A stretch of DNA of 13,321 bases from Saprospiraceae bacterium (GCA_016720635.1 JADKKF010000001.1:1-13321); one strand, 5' to 3'; counted from the stretch's first letter, positions 1 through 7,431 are shown. Made by a program: numbers and translations. The notes: generated by a model from the letters alone, not told the origin.

Positions 1-423
1 TATCTGATTGGCCAATCCACAGCAACACCTTCTTTGGCATTTGCCCTCAAAGTCCCACTTATTCCAACGGTAACTCTGACGCCCCCATAGAAGAGATCTA
101 CCCCCCAATTGATAACCTCTGTACCAATCGAATCTTTTTCTTCCACATAAGGATTTTCCTTTTCATCAGCCCATTCCCAGAACGGATTCACTCAAGGATA
201 ATCCCGCTTTAATGCGGGATAGTCTTTGATCATTTCCTGAGTTCGTTGACCTCTATGAGAATATTCCATGGATCTTTCGAAGCGTTGACGTAATCTTTGA
301 TATGTTCATGCATTCTTCCACGTTCGATCATCACACTTTAAGTCCTTTCTCTGTCAGTTCTTTCGCAGCCTAGCCTGAAATTCCTGAGCCAATGACGATG
401 GCATCATATGTATTATTAGCCAT
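1..423 (-). pseudogene. GMC-family FAD oxidoreductase, N-terminal part, heavily frameshifted
   Basis: The reading starts at the ATG complementary to 421-423 with MANNTYDAIVIGSGISG, a Rossmann FAD-binding start (GxGxxG). Later pieces in shifting frames read VMIERGR, DPWEYSHRGQRTQEMIKDYP, VNPFWEWADEKENPYVEE, WYRGYQLGGRSLLWGRQSYR and AKEGVAVDWPIR. These match GMC oxidoreductases of the glucose/gluconate dehydrogenase type, which oxidise sugars or polyols with FAD. About six lesions fall in 423 nt: a TAG where Trp is expected after GISG, two extra bases after KGLKV, one missing G in the PWEY codons, a TGA after KRDYP, a 1-nt shift before WYRG and an extra G before ANAKEG. The C-terminus lies outside the window. 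It starts 24 nt after the isomerase stop, so it was probably the third gene of that operon. Family call is fairly sure; whether it is a real pseudogene or bad consensus is open. Confidence 0.72.
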
Positions 424-447
424 AAATATTATTAGTTTTTAAATTTT

Positions 448-1333
448 TCAAACATCACAAATTTCAATTCCTTTCTGAAGGGCAGTCAACTTTGTAGCAT
501 TGTCTCCACCTTTTCGCAATAAATTCCTGGGCGACAAAACCGTAAAACCAGTCTCATGTGCTTTATAATTGCAGGATAATATAGTTCCTGAGTTTCATCT
601 ATATCGTTACGACCCGGAACACCGGCTGTGTGATAATGACCAAAATATTGATGGTTATCCTTTATGGTCCTGATCACATCCCCTTCATTTATCTGCATGT
701 GATAGATGTCATAAAGTAATTTAAAATTAGGAGAATCAATTCTTTTGCACAATTCGACACCCCATGCACTTTTGTCTGCCATATAATCATTGTGATCGAT
801 CTTACTATTGAATAATTCCATCTGGATGATGACATTATTCTTTTCTGCCAGGCTCATGATTTCTTTAAGACCTTTGACACAATTATTCATGCCGGTTTCA
901 TCGTCCATGCCATTTCGATTGCCACTGAAACAGATAAGATTTTTATATTTAGCTGCTCCAACTAATGGAATAGACCGCTTAAAATCTTCAATCAACCAGG
1001 AATGGTTTTCCGTGTGATTCCACCCTTCTGTTAAACTAATTTTTTCCATCTGTGCAACACATGGAACATTCAATGCCATACTTTTGGAGCATTGACCAGT
1101 CCTGTGGTTTAATAAGGTCGATAGCCTTGACATTCATTGAGTTGATCCATTGACACATTTCTTCTAATGTTACAAATGAAACACACCATTGACAAACAGA
1201 ATGGTTGATATTTCCTTTTAACTGATAAGCTTCATTTTCTGACTTTGCAAATGCATTTAAGGAAGGGGCGGCAGCGAATGCCAATCCTCGCAGCCATTTT
1301 TTTCAACATCGACCTTCTGCTATTTTCTTCCAT
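448..1333 (-). CDS. Tat-exported hydroxypyruvate isomerase-like TIM-barrel protein (frameshifted)
   Basis: The start ATG (1331-1333) gives MEENSRRSMLKKMAA followed by an Ala-rich stretch to NAFAKS: a twin-arginine (Tat) signal, so export to the periplasm is predicted. The body fits the hydroxypyruvate isomerase/AP-endonuclease 2 fold: metal or catalytic segments IIQMELFNS, LLYDIYHMQINEGD, GHYHTAGVPGR and DETQELYYPAI are all present. It should interconvert hydroxypyruvate and tartronate semialdehyde or isomerise a related keto-sugar; the true substrate is unknown. The ending GDNATKLTALQKGIEICDV stops at TGA 448-450. About five 1-nt shifts interrupt it: near the end of the signal peptide (about 1288), in an A-run after CCTDG (about 1044), and three close to 530-560. 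Correcting them gives about 294 residues, normal for the family. Only 1 nt separates its ATG from the transporter stop, implying coupled translation. Confidence 0.8.
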
Positions 1334-1334
1334 A

Positions 1335-2560
1335 TTATATTGTTTGAGGCAACTTTGCCTTTGGGTTTTTAAAAAATATTAGAAATAAAATTGTCACTAC
1401 TGCTGCGAACACTGTTGGATACATCCATATTGACTGCCAGTCATGGTTAACAACTTTTCCGGTAGCATCCAGAATTGAATGATCACCGGAAATTTTGCCT
1501 GCAGCCCAAAAACCAATGTACATCCCGATACCATAGGTAGCAAGCGTAATCAAACCTTGGGCTGACGAACGGATCTTTGGCCCTGCCTCCTGATCTGTAT
1601 AAATATTGCCGGTAACGAAGAAAAATCGTAGCAAATGCCGTGAAGAATAACCAACATACAACATCCAAAGATTAGCATCAATGTTGCCATAAGAGAAACA
1701 AGGTATCTTGACCCAGGCTATCATTCCAATTAATAACATTTGTTTAATGCCAAATTTTCGAAAAAATAATGGCATTAGAAATAGAAAAATCGCCTCACTC
1801 ATTTGACCGAAACTCATTTTCTGAGCAGATCCAATCATTCCTGCTTCATTCAAATAAGGTTTGCAAGACCATAATAAAAAAGCCAATGGAATGCATATTA
1901 AAATGGAGGCAATAAAGAATACTAAATAATTTCTATTCGCAAGGATTTTCAATGCATCGAGGTCCTAACACTTCCCTAATACTAACGTTTTGACCAGACT
2001 TAGAAGGTGGTGTATTTGGCAGGAAAAACTATAAACTCCTAGAATAAGTGACGTGGCAGCTGCAACGAAAGGTAATATCAGACTACCAGGATTAGCTTCC
2101 CAGGCCATGTAGCCAACGATTTGCCCTGCGGCGATCCAACCTATTGTGCCCCAAAGACGGATACCGGAAAATTGCTTCTCCGCATCACTGATCTGATGCA
2201 ATGCAATGGAATTGGTCAATGCCAGCGTCGGCATGTAAAGGACCATATATATAAGGAGTAAAACATAAAAAGAACTAAATTCAGAATTTTGAGAAATAAA
2301 GTACAATAGTCCAGCACCCACAAGATGTAATACTGCCAATATCTTTTGTGCTGCGAAATATTTATCCGCAATCAAACCAATAATGAATGGAGCGATGATT
2401 GCACCCAAACATTGTGTGCCATATGCCAATCCTGACTGTGCATCCGTAGCTCCAATATCCCCTTTAATCAAGTAAGTACCCAAGGTTACAAACCACATTC
2501 CCCAAATAAAAAATTGAGGAACATCATGGAGGATAACTGAAAACGTGTGGTAGACTGCAT
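1335..2560 (-). CDS. MFS transporter, NupG/nucleoside:H+ symporter-like (frameshifted)
   Basis: A polytopic inner-membrane permease. The start is the ATG at 2558-2560 (MQSTTRFQLSSMMFL), which joins after one missing base in the 2508-2513 A-run to FFIWGMWFVTLGTYL, the typical N-terminus of NupG-like permeases. The loop GIRLWGTIGWIAAG and the C-terminal TDQEAGPKIRSSAQGLI are also characteristic. The reading frame is further broken at 2024-2028 and 1961-1962. Two pairs of compensating indels (about 1858/1876 and 1623/1646) leave an open frame but garble the short peptides between; restored text is AFYYGLANPYLNEAG and VGILHGICYDFFF. Seven corrections give about 408 residues, the usual length. In Bacteroidota sugar loci these proteins probably carry sugars or keto-sugars rather than nucleosides; that is inference. 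First gene of the minus-strand operon. Confidence 0.82.
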
Positions 2561-2684
2561 TGATTTTATGTTAAAAAAAGTATTAGAATTGTATAATTAA
2601 TTCGATGGAAGTTTAAATGTAATGATTTTAATATCAGAATTTTAAATTTATTAATGATAATTTTACAAAATAATATAACCAACT
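2561..2684. promoter_or_regulatory. Divergent intergenic region between transporter operon and Gfo/Idh gene
   Basis: This 124-bp, very AT-rich gap separates two divergent units that look functionally related, so it must hold both promoters. I see no convincing -33 TTTG/-7 TAnnTTTG pair on either strand; on the minus strand TTTG followed by TAAATTTA is the nearest match, but with too short a spacer. Shared control of both sides is inferred from the layout alone. Confidence 0.35.
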
Positions 2685-3846
2685 ATGGCTCAATACAGAA
2701 AATTAAGATTGGCAATGATCGGTGGAGGCAGAAATGCTTTCATTGGTAGTATCCACAGGTTGGCATTTAATATGGATGGTTTAGCCGAGTTGGTAGCAGG
2801 CGCTTTGAGTAGTGATTCCGAAAATGCTAAGCTATCCGGAAGAGATCTATTTTTTGGATGAAGAAAGAATTTATACGAGTTATAAAGACATGCTTGAAAT
2901 TGAATCCGCTAAGTGTGAAAATGAACGCCCGGATATTATTTGCATTGTCACACCTAATCATATGCACTTCGAACCGGCAATGATGGCGCTCGATCTTGGT
3001 TTTCACGTTGCCATTGACAAACCAGTCACTTTTGATCTCGAACAAGCGAAACAATTGGCAGAAAAAGTCAATTCTACAGGAAATCATTGTTATTAACCCA
3101 CACCTACACAGGATATCCAATGGTCAAACAAGGCAGGCGGATGGTGCTTTCCGGAATATTTGGAAAAATAAGAAAGATCTATGTAGAATATCCACAAGGC
3201 TGGTTAAGTTCACCGCTCGAAAATTCAGGAAATGCCCAGGCTGCCTGGCGAACAGATCCTTCAAAAAGTGGAAAAGCCGGAGCAATGGGCGATATCGGAA
3301 CACATGCATTTAATCTTGCTGAATACGTCTCAGGGCTTCAAGTTTCAAAATTGTGTGCAGACATTAATTCAGTTGTTGAAGGTCGAATGTTAGATGATGA
3401 TGGTGCAGTTTTATTGAAATTCGACAATGGGGCAAGTGGAGTTTTAGTTGCCACACAAGTTGCAGCCGGAGAAGAAAACAATGTAAAGATTCGAGTTTAT
3501 GGAGAGCTGGGTGGCATTGAATGGCAACAAGCAGATGCCAATACGCTTAAAGTAATGCGGCCGGACAAAGCTGCTGAAATATACCGAACCGGAACTCCTT
3601 ATGTTTCATCCTTTGCATCACACAATTCACGTGCGCCTGCCGGTCATCCGGAAGGATATCTTGAAGCATTTGCAAATCACTACAGAAATTTTTTCTTGAC
3701 CATCAATGCGAATATGAATGGAGAAATTCCAAAAGAAGAATGGTTAGATTACCCTGGGATTGAAGAGGGAGTAAGGGGTATGATGTTTATAGATAAGGTG
3801 GTCCGAGTCCGGAAGATCAGCAGATAAATGGATCAATTTTGAATAA
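2685..3846 (+). CDS. Gfo/Idh/MocA-family NAD(P)-dependent oxidoreductase (frameshifted)
   Basis: The start is ATG 2685: MAQYRKLRLAMIGGGRNAFIG, a Rossmann dinucleotide site. It continues with IICIVTPNHMHFEPAM and IDKPVTFDL (DKP, the variant of the EKP motif carrying the catalytic Lys, about residues 111-113). In the C-terminal half GDIGTHAFNLAEY carries the usual Asp/His catalytic pair of the family. Family members oxidise or reduce hydroxyls of sugars and inositols. The frame is broken three times: one extra T in the T-run at about 2850, a shift at about 3085-3097 just before LTHTYTGYPM, and an extra C at about 3806. Correcting the last changes the end from VRVRKISR to VESGRSADKWINFE with stop TAA 3844-3846. 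Length is then about 386 residues, normal for this subgroup. It is divergent from the transporter operon and 28 nt ahead of the deacetylase, so likely part of the same catabolic unit. Confidence 0.85.
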
Positions 3847-3874
3847 AATTAAGTACTTCAGAATTGTAAAAACT

Positions 3875-4666
3875 ATGAAAGACACAATGGTATTGCTAGT
3901 TATATTATTGGCAAGTATTCAATGTAAAGCAGAAAACACCCTTAATTGGAATGGCAAAAAATGTGCTGTAGTCCTCACATATGATGACGCACTTAATGTA
4001 CATCTCGATAAAGTTATTCCGCAATTAAATGCGTACAATTTCAAGGGGACTTTCTATTTAATTGGCTCTTCACCCAATGTATCCAATCGCATTATAGAAT
4101 GGCGCGCTGCAGCCGCTCAAGGCCACGAACTCGGTAATCACACGCTCAACCATCCCTGTGCGGGAGACCTTCCTGGAAGGGATTGGACAAAAGGCGAAAA
4201 TGACCTGACTAGATATTCCGTATATCGTGCAACACACGAGATCAAAGTTTGTAACACTCTTTTGGAAGCGATTGATGGTAAAAAAGAACGCACTTTTGCC
4301 TATCCGTGCGGTGATTTGATGATCAGGGATACGTTGTTTTATAAATATTCTGAACAAGAATTCGTGTGTGCTCGAGGAGTTGAAACAGGTTATTTAGCAA
4401 TGGATAAAGTAGATCTGTCGAATGTAAATGCTTTTGCTGCCATTGGGTCGACGGCCGAACAGATGATCGAACAAGTTAAAAATGCAGAGAAAGCAGGATC
4501 ATTTGTTGTATTTATTTTTCATGGAGTGGGTGGTGAGCATACGCTGAATGTGGATCTTGAAGAGCATCGAAAACTTTTGGAATATCTTAAGAAGAATGAA
4601 GGAAATATTTGGGTTGCAACGATGGTAGATGTGGCTAAATATATATCGGAAGTTTCAAAAAAATAA
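3875..4666 (+). CDS. Exported polysaccharide deacetylase (CE4/NodB domain) protein
   Basis: Intact, 263 residues from the ATG at 3875. The N-terminus MKDTMVLLVILLASIQCKA is a Sec-type signal peptide; the Cys lacks a good lipobox. The NodB domain follows: motif 1 VLTYDDAL (residues 33-40, catalytic and metal Asp), motif 2 GHELGNHTLNHP (metal His89 and His93), motif 3 FAYPCGD (141-147) and a late VVFIFHGVGG with the usual His (216). It should remove acetyl groups from an acetylated sugar polymer or small N-acyl substrate in the periplasm or outside the cell. A TTG at 3839 would add 12 residues, but it overlaps the corrected end of the Gfo/Idh gene and places charged residues before the signal, so I prefer 3875. 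Its position after the Gfo/Idh gene suggests a role in glycan processing by the same locus. No frame errors seen. Confidence 0.87.
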   Translation: MKDTMVLLVILLASIQCKAENTLNWNGKKCAVVLTYDDALNVHLDKVIPQLNAYNFKGTFYLIGSSPNVSNRIIEWRAAAAQGHELGNHTLNHPCAGDLPGRDWTKGENDLTRYSVYRATHEIKVCNTLLEAIDGKKERTFAYPCGDLMIRDTLFYKYSEQEFVCARGVETGYLAMDKVDLSNVNAFAAIGSTAEQMIEQVKNAEKAGSFVVFIFHGVGGEHTLNVDLEEHRKLLEYLKKNEGNIWVATMVDVAKYISEVSKK

Positions 4667-4882
4667 ATTTCTATAAAACTATTGGCTTCACTCAATTTGA
4701 AGTTAGAAGTTTGGAGTTTGAATGAAACTCAGATGATAATGTTTTGCAAATGAAAACATTTAGATAAAATTTTAATACTAAATTAACGGCACGATTAAAA
4801 TGATAATATTAAACTTTAGAATTTAAATTATATTCAAAGAAATAAAGATTAGAGCACAAAAAAATAATAGATAATTAGCAAT
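4667..4882. other. Intergenic gap, AT-rich, no gene seen
   Basis: 216 bp between the deacetylase and the aldo/keto reductase. It contains a short purine-rich, direct-repeat-like tract (4699-4722, AAGTTAGAAGTTTGGAGTTTG) resembling one at 5799-5825. No clear hairpin terminator and no convincing promoter motif found. Confidence 0.5.
4699..4722. repeat. Short purine-rich direct-repeat tract (copy 1)
   Basis: A run of degenerate GAAGTT/TTGGAGTTTGA units. A second tract of the same character occurs at 5799-5825. Such tracts are common between genes in Bacteroidota; no function is claimed. Confidence 0.4.
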
Positions 4883-5785
4883 ATGCAAAAAGTAAAACTT
4901 TCTTCTGACCTTCAACTTTCCCCAATTATTCACGGACATTGGAGATTGCGTGAATGGAATATGAATGCCCAGGAATTATTGGCTTTTACAGAGAGGTCAA
5001 TAGAATTGGGGGTTACAAGTATTGATCATGCAGATATATACGGCGATTATAGTTGTGAGAAACTATTTGGTCAGGCATTGGGACTGAAACCATCATTGAG
5101 AAAAGAGATCCAAATCGTAACAAAATGCGGTATCAAGCTTGTCTCAGAAAAGTACCCTGAAAGAAAGTTGAAAACGTATGATTACAGCTTTAGACATATC
5201 ATCTCATCGGTGGACAATTCTCTTCAAAATTTTGGAACAGATTATCTCGATCTACTCTTATTGCACAGGCCGTCTCCTTTTTTCGACCCACAGGAAGTTG
5301 CCAGGGCATTTGCGCATCTTAGAGAAAGTGGTAAAGTAATTAATTTTGGCGTTTCGAATTTCAATCCACTTCAATTCGAGATGCTGAATGAACATCTTGA
5401 GGAAAGACTAGTCACAAATCAAGTTGAAATATCTCCACTTTGTTTGGAGCATTTTAAAAATGGGAATATGGATTTTTTCATGAAAAACAAGATCAGACCA
5501 CTGGCTTGGTCACCTTTAGCCGGTGGGGAAATAATGAATAAGGTGGGCGATAAGGGAGCAAGGTTGGGTAAAGCTTTGAATAAAGTGGCACATGAAATAG
5601 GAATAGAAAGTATAGATAAAGTCATTTATGCATGGCTTTTAAAGCATCCTGCTGGGATAATGCCTATCGTCGGTTCTGGGAAATTTGAAAGATTACAACA
5701 TGCCGTTGACGCGCTCAATATAAACATGAGTTTAGAACAATGGTTTGAGATCTATAATGCGTCTGAAGGTCATGAATTGCCTTAA
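4883..5785 (+). CDS. Aldo/keto reductase, YdhF-like
   Basis: Intact, 300 residues, close to the length of E. coli YdhF. The (beta/alpha)8 aldo/keto reductase fold is recognisable throughout. The catalytic tetrad is visible: Asp48 (TSIDHADIYG), Tyr53, Lys81 (VTKCG) and His128 (LLLLHRPSP). NADPH-binding segments follow, FGVSNF and later AWSPLAGG and PIVGSGKFERL. It should reduce aldehydes or ketones with NADPH in the cytoplasm; the substrate cannot be told. It stands alone, with 216 bp upstream and 118 bp downstream, so it may have its own promoter. No frame errors. Confidence 0.92.
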   Translation: MQKVKLSSDLQLSPIIHGHWRLREWNMNAQELLAFTERSIELGVTSIDHADIYGDYSCEKLFGQALGLKPSLRKEIQIVTKCGIKLVSEKYPERKLKTYDYSFRHIISSVDNSLQNFGTDYLDLLLLHRPSPFFDPQEVARAFAHLRESGKVINFGVSNFNPLQFEMLNEHLEERLVTNQVEISPLCLEHFKNGNMDFFMKNKIRPLAWSPLAGGEIMNKVGDKGARLGKALNKVAHEIGIESIDKVIYAWLLKHPAGIMPIVGSGKFERLQHAVDALNINMSLEQWFEIYNASEGHELP

Positions 5786-5798
5786 TTATTTTCTAAAA

Positions 5799-5825
5799 AG
5801 TTGGAGGTTTGAAATTGGAGGTTAG
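5799..5825. repeat. Short purine-rich direct-repeat tract (copy 2)
   Basis: Contains TTGGAGGTTTGAAATTGGAGG, two TTGGAGG units 13 nt apart, similar to the tract after the deacetylase gene. It lies just after the aldo/keto reductase stop. Confidence 0.4.
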
Positions 5826-5903
5826 TCTTTTTTTGTTAATCAGATTAGCAATATTGCTCTGATCAAAAGAGAAATACTATATTAATTTTTATAAAATTGA
5901 TTT

Positions 5904-6248
5904 ATGGCATATAATAATAATCTAGCAGAAAGGGTAAGAGAATATCTAAGTAATTTTCCTGAAATCAATGTGGAAGAAAAAAAGATGTTTGGTGGACTTG
6001 GGTTTATGGTAAATGAAAAAATGTGCATTAATATCAGTGGAGAAAAACTGATGTGCCGATATGATCCGGTTTTAGAAGAAGAAATCACAGAAAAGCCAGG
6101 ATTCGAGCCAATGATTATGAAAGGTAAGGCGATGAAGGGCTATTGCTATGTCCATACCGATGGATTTGACAAGAAAAACGACTTTGAATATTGGCTTGAT
6201 CTATGTTTAGAATATAACCACCGAGCGAAGTCGTCTAAAAAGAAGTAA
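5904..6248 (+). CDS. TfoX N-terminal domain protein
   Basis: Intact, 114 residues. The whole protein is one TfoX_N-type domain: an N-terminal helix (LAERVREYL), then KKMFGGLGFMVNEKMCINI (the diagnostic MFGG...F...N segment), LMCRYDP, a MKGKAMKGYCYV strand and a C-terminal FEYWLDLCLEYN helix, ending in a Lys-rich tail. Members related to the competence regulator TfoX/Sxy but made of this domain alone are common and mostly uncharacterised; a role in competence is not implied here. Start at ATG 5904 matches the usual domain start. Followed after 72 nt by the VOC gene with a heptamer repeat between them. Confidence 0.88.
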   Translation: MAYNNNLAERVREYLSNFPEINVEEKKMFGGLGFMVNEKMCINISGEKLMCRYDPVLEEEITEKPGFEPMIMKGKAMKGYCYVHTDGFDKKNDFEYWLDLCLEYNHRAKSSKKK

Positions 6249-6273
6249 ATTTTAAAAAAACCAACAACAAGCA

Positions 6274-6320
6274 TCACAACAAACAACAAACAACAAACAA
6301 CAAACAACAAACATCAAACA
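6274..6320 (+). repeat. Heptanucleotide tandem repeat (AAACAAC)n just upstream of a start codon
   Basis: Four perfect AAACAAC units lie at 6281-6308, followed by one variant AAACATC (6309-6315) and AAACA directly against the ATG at 6321. Degenerate units precede (from about 6258). The tract makes up most of the 5' leader of the VOC gene. It is free of G, so the leader would be unstructured, which could favour translation in a phylum that does not rely on Shine-Dalgarno sites. Copy-number change would alter spacing without touching the reading frame. Confidence 0.85.
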
Positions 6321-6686
6321 ATGAATATAAAGGCAAAGGCAATCAGACCCTTCATCGGATCAAAGAATTTTGAAATTTCACGCAATTTCTATCAAGATCT
6401 TGGTTTCGAAGAAGTCGTTTTATTTCATAATATGTCATTATTCACAATTGGGAATTTTGGTTTCTATTTGCAGGATGCTTATGTAAAAGATTGGGTAGAT
6501 AATACGATGGTTTTCATGGAAGTAGAAGATCTTGACCAGTTCTGGAAAGACTTGGATGTATTGAATCTTCCTGCCAAATATGAAGGAGTGCGCACTGTGC
6601 CTATTCAGCGGATGGATTGGGGAAGTGAATGTTTTGTGCACGATCCGAGTGGTATTTTGTGGCATTTTGGTGTGTTTGCGAAGTGA
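6321..6686 (+). CDS. VOC superfamily (glyoxalase/bleomycin-resistance fold) protein
   Basis: Intact, 121 residues. It shows the VOC pattern of two beta-alpha-beta-beta-beta modules: IRPFIGSKNFEISRNFYQDLGF (first strand and helix), then LFTIGNFGFYLQDA, and in the second half MVFMEVEDLDQFWKDL, with the typical ending ECFVHDPSGILWHFG. VOC proteins include glyoxalase I, dioxygenases and antibiotic-binding proteins. I cannot assign metal ligands or a substrate from the sequence, so the specific function is unknown. The start ATG abuts a heptanucleotide repeat. No frame errors. Confidence 0.86.
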   Translation: MNIKAKAIRPFIGSKNFEISRNFYQDLGFEEVVLFHNMSLFTIGNFGFYLQDAYVKDWVDNTMVFMEVEDLDQFWKDLDVLNLPAKYEGVRTVPIQRMDWGSECFVHDPSGILWHFGVFAK

Positions 6687-6695
6687 GAAGCGAAG

Positions 6696-6709
6696 ATTTG
6701 CGCGCAAAT
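6696..6709. other. 14-bp perfect palindrome after the VOC gene
   Basis: ATTTGCGCGCAAAT reads the same on both strands and lies 10 nt after the VOC stop, followed by TTATT. It could form a short stem with a 4-nt loop and act as a weak terminator, or be a protein site. Neither is shown. Confidence 0.4.
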
Positions 6710-6715
6710 TTATTC

Positions 6716-7269
6716 AGAATCACGCTTGCCTGCCTACAGAGGCAGGGACTTAAAGGATGAAAGGATTTCACTGAAAGGTGTTGGTAATAATCAGTGTAAT
6801 CCGAGTAATCACTATAATCTGTGATCCAGACAGAAAAAAGGGTTCACGCAAAGTGAGGTAGAAGCGCTAAGTAAGCTAAGATGGAAGTGAAGAGTGAAAA
6901 TTTAGTCTCCATTAGGAAAATTTTATTAGAATCATACTTGACTGCCAACAATGACGGGATTTAAAGGATGAAAGTATTTCACTGAATGGTCTTGGTAATA
7001 ATCAGTGTAATCCGAGTAATCACTATAATCTGTGATTCAGACAGAAAAAAAGTTCACGCAAAGTGAGGAAGAAGCGCTAAGGACGCTAAGATGGAAGTGA
7101 AGAGTGAAAACTTAGTCTCCGATATGAAAATTTTATTAGAATCATACTTGACTGCCAACAATGACGGGATTTAAAAGATGAAAGGATTTCACTGAATGGT
7201 CTTGGTAATAATCAGTGTAATCCGAGTAATCACTACAATCTGTGATTCAGACAGAAAAAAAGTTCACGC
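6716..7269. repeat. Tandem array of about 210-bp repeats (two full copies and a partial third)
   Basis: The landmark AGAATCA starts at 6716, 6928 and 7138, and TTGGTAATAA at 6781, 6992 and 7202, giving a period of 210-212 bp. Each unit holds, in order: a GGATTTAAAGGATGAAAG-type stretch with TTTCACTGAA, a 9-bp-periodic TAATC block, CTGTGATTCAGACAGAAAAAA, then TTCACGCAAAGTGAGG with GCGCTAAGGACGCTAAG and TTAGTCTCC. The third copy stops after TTCACGCG. Copies 2 and 3 are closest; copy 1 differs at its left end, where it carries a hairpin. Blocks resembling the TTCACGCAAAG..CGCTAAG and TGTAATC..TGTGATTCAG parts are, from memory, widespread between genes in Bacteroidota. No ORF of note lies here. 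Together with the flanks this explains the gene-free stretch 6687-7431. Confidence 0.9.
6729..6746. other. Hairpin CCTGCCT-ACAG-AGGCAGG at the left edge of the repeat array
   Basis: A perfect 7-bp stem with a 4-nt loop. It is present only in copy 1; copies 2 and 3 have ACTGCCAACAATGACGGG at the same place, where the inverted arms are lost. There is no T-run, so a terminator role is doubtful. Confidence 0.6.
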
Positions 7270-7271
7270 GC

Positions 7272-7289
7272 CTTTGGTTTTAACCAAAG
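7272..7289. other. Hairpin CTTTGGTT-TT-AACCAAAG at the right edge of the repeat array
   Basis: A perfect 8-bp stem with a 2-nt centre, directly after the partial third repeat. No T-run follows on either strand. The remaining 7290-7365 is AT-rich with nothing recognisable. Confidence 0.55.
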
Positions 7290-7365
7290 CACTCCATAAG
7301 CAATCTCTCTATACTTCACATCTTCATATCAATAATAAATTCCTCCAATAAATGAGCTATATTAA

Positions 7366-7406
7366 CAAAAAATTCCCCTTGGTCAATATCTCAAACCAAG
7401 GGGAAT
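7366..7406 (-). terminator. Rho-independent terminator of sucD
   Basis: Read on the minus strand, ATTCCCCTTGGT (7395-7406) pairs with ACCAAGGGGAAT (7372-7383), a 12-bp stem with an 11-nt loop, followed by TTTTTT (7366-7371). It starts 26 nt after the sucD stop codon. Confidence 0.93.
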
Positions 7407-7431
7407 AATATATTTTAAAGTAAAAACTTAC

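Noticed and set aside
196..225. Perfect inverted repeat ATCCCGC-TTTAAT-GCGGGAT (201-220)
   Set aside because: It lies inside the GMC coding sequence (DYPALKRDYP) and has no T-run; repeated codons explain it.
808..1017. Plus-strand ORF of 69 codons
   Set aside because: It is a shadow of the isomerase gene on the opposite strand and resembles no family.
1..3846. Programmed frameshifting or stop-codon reassignment as cause of broken frames
   Set aside because: Shifts go in both directions, sit in assorted homopolymers and differ per gene; intact neighbours use standard stops.
3839..3874. TTG start at 3839 for the deacetylase
   Set aside because: It overlaps the corrected end of the Gfo/Idh gene (3846) and puts 12 extra residues before a good signal peptide; ATG 3875 is the better start.
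6716..7269. CRISPR array
   Set aside because: The period is 210 bp and the whole unit is repeated; there are no short direct repeats with unique spacers and no cas genes.
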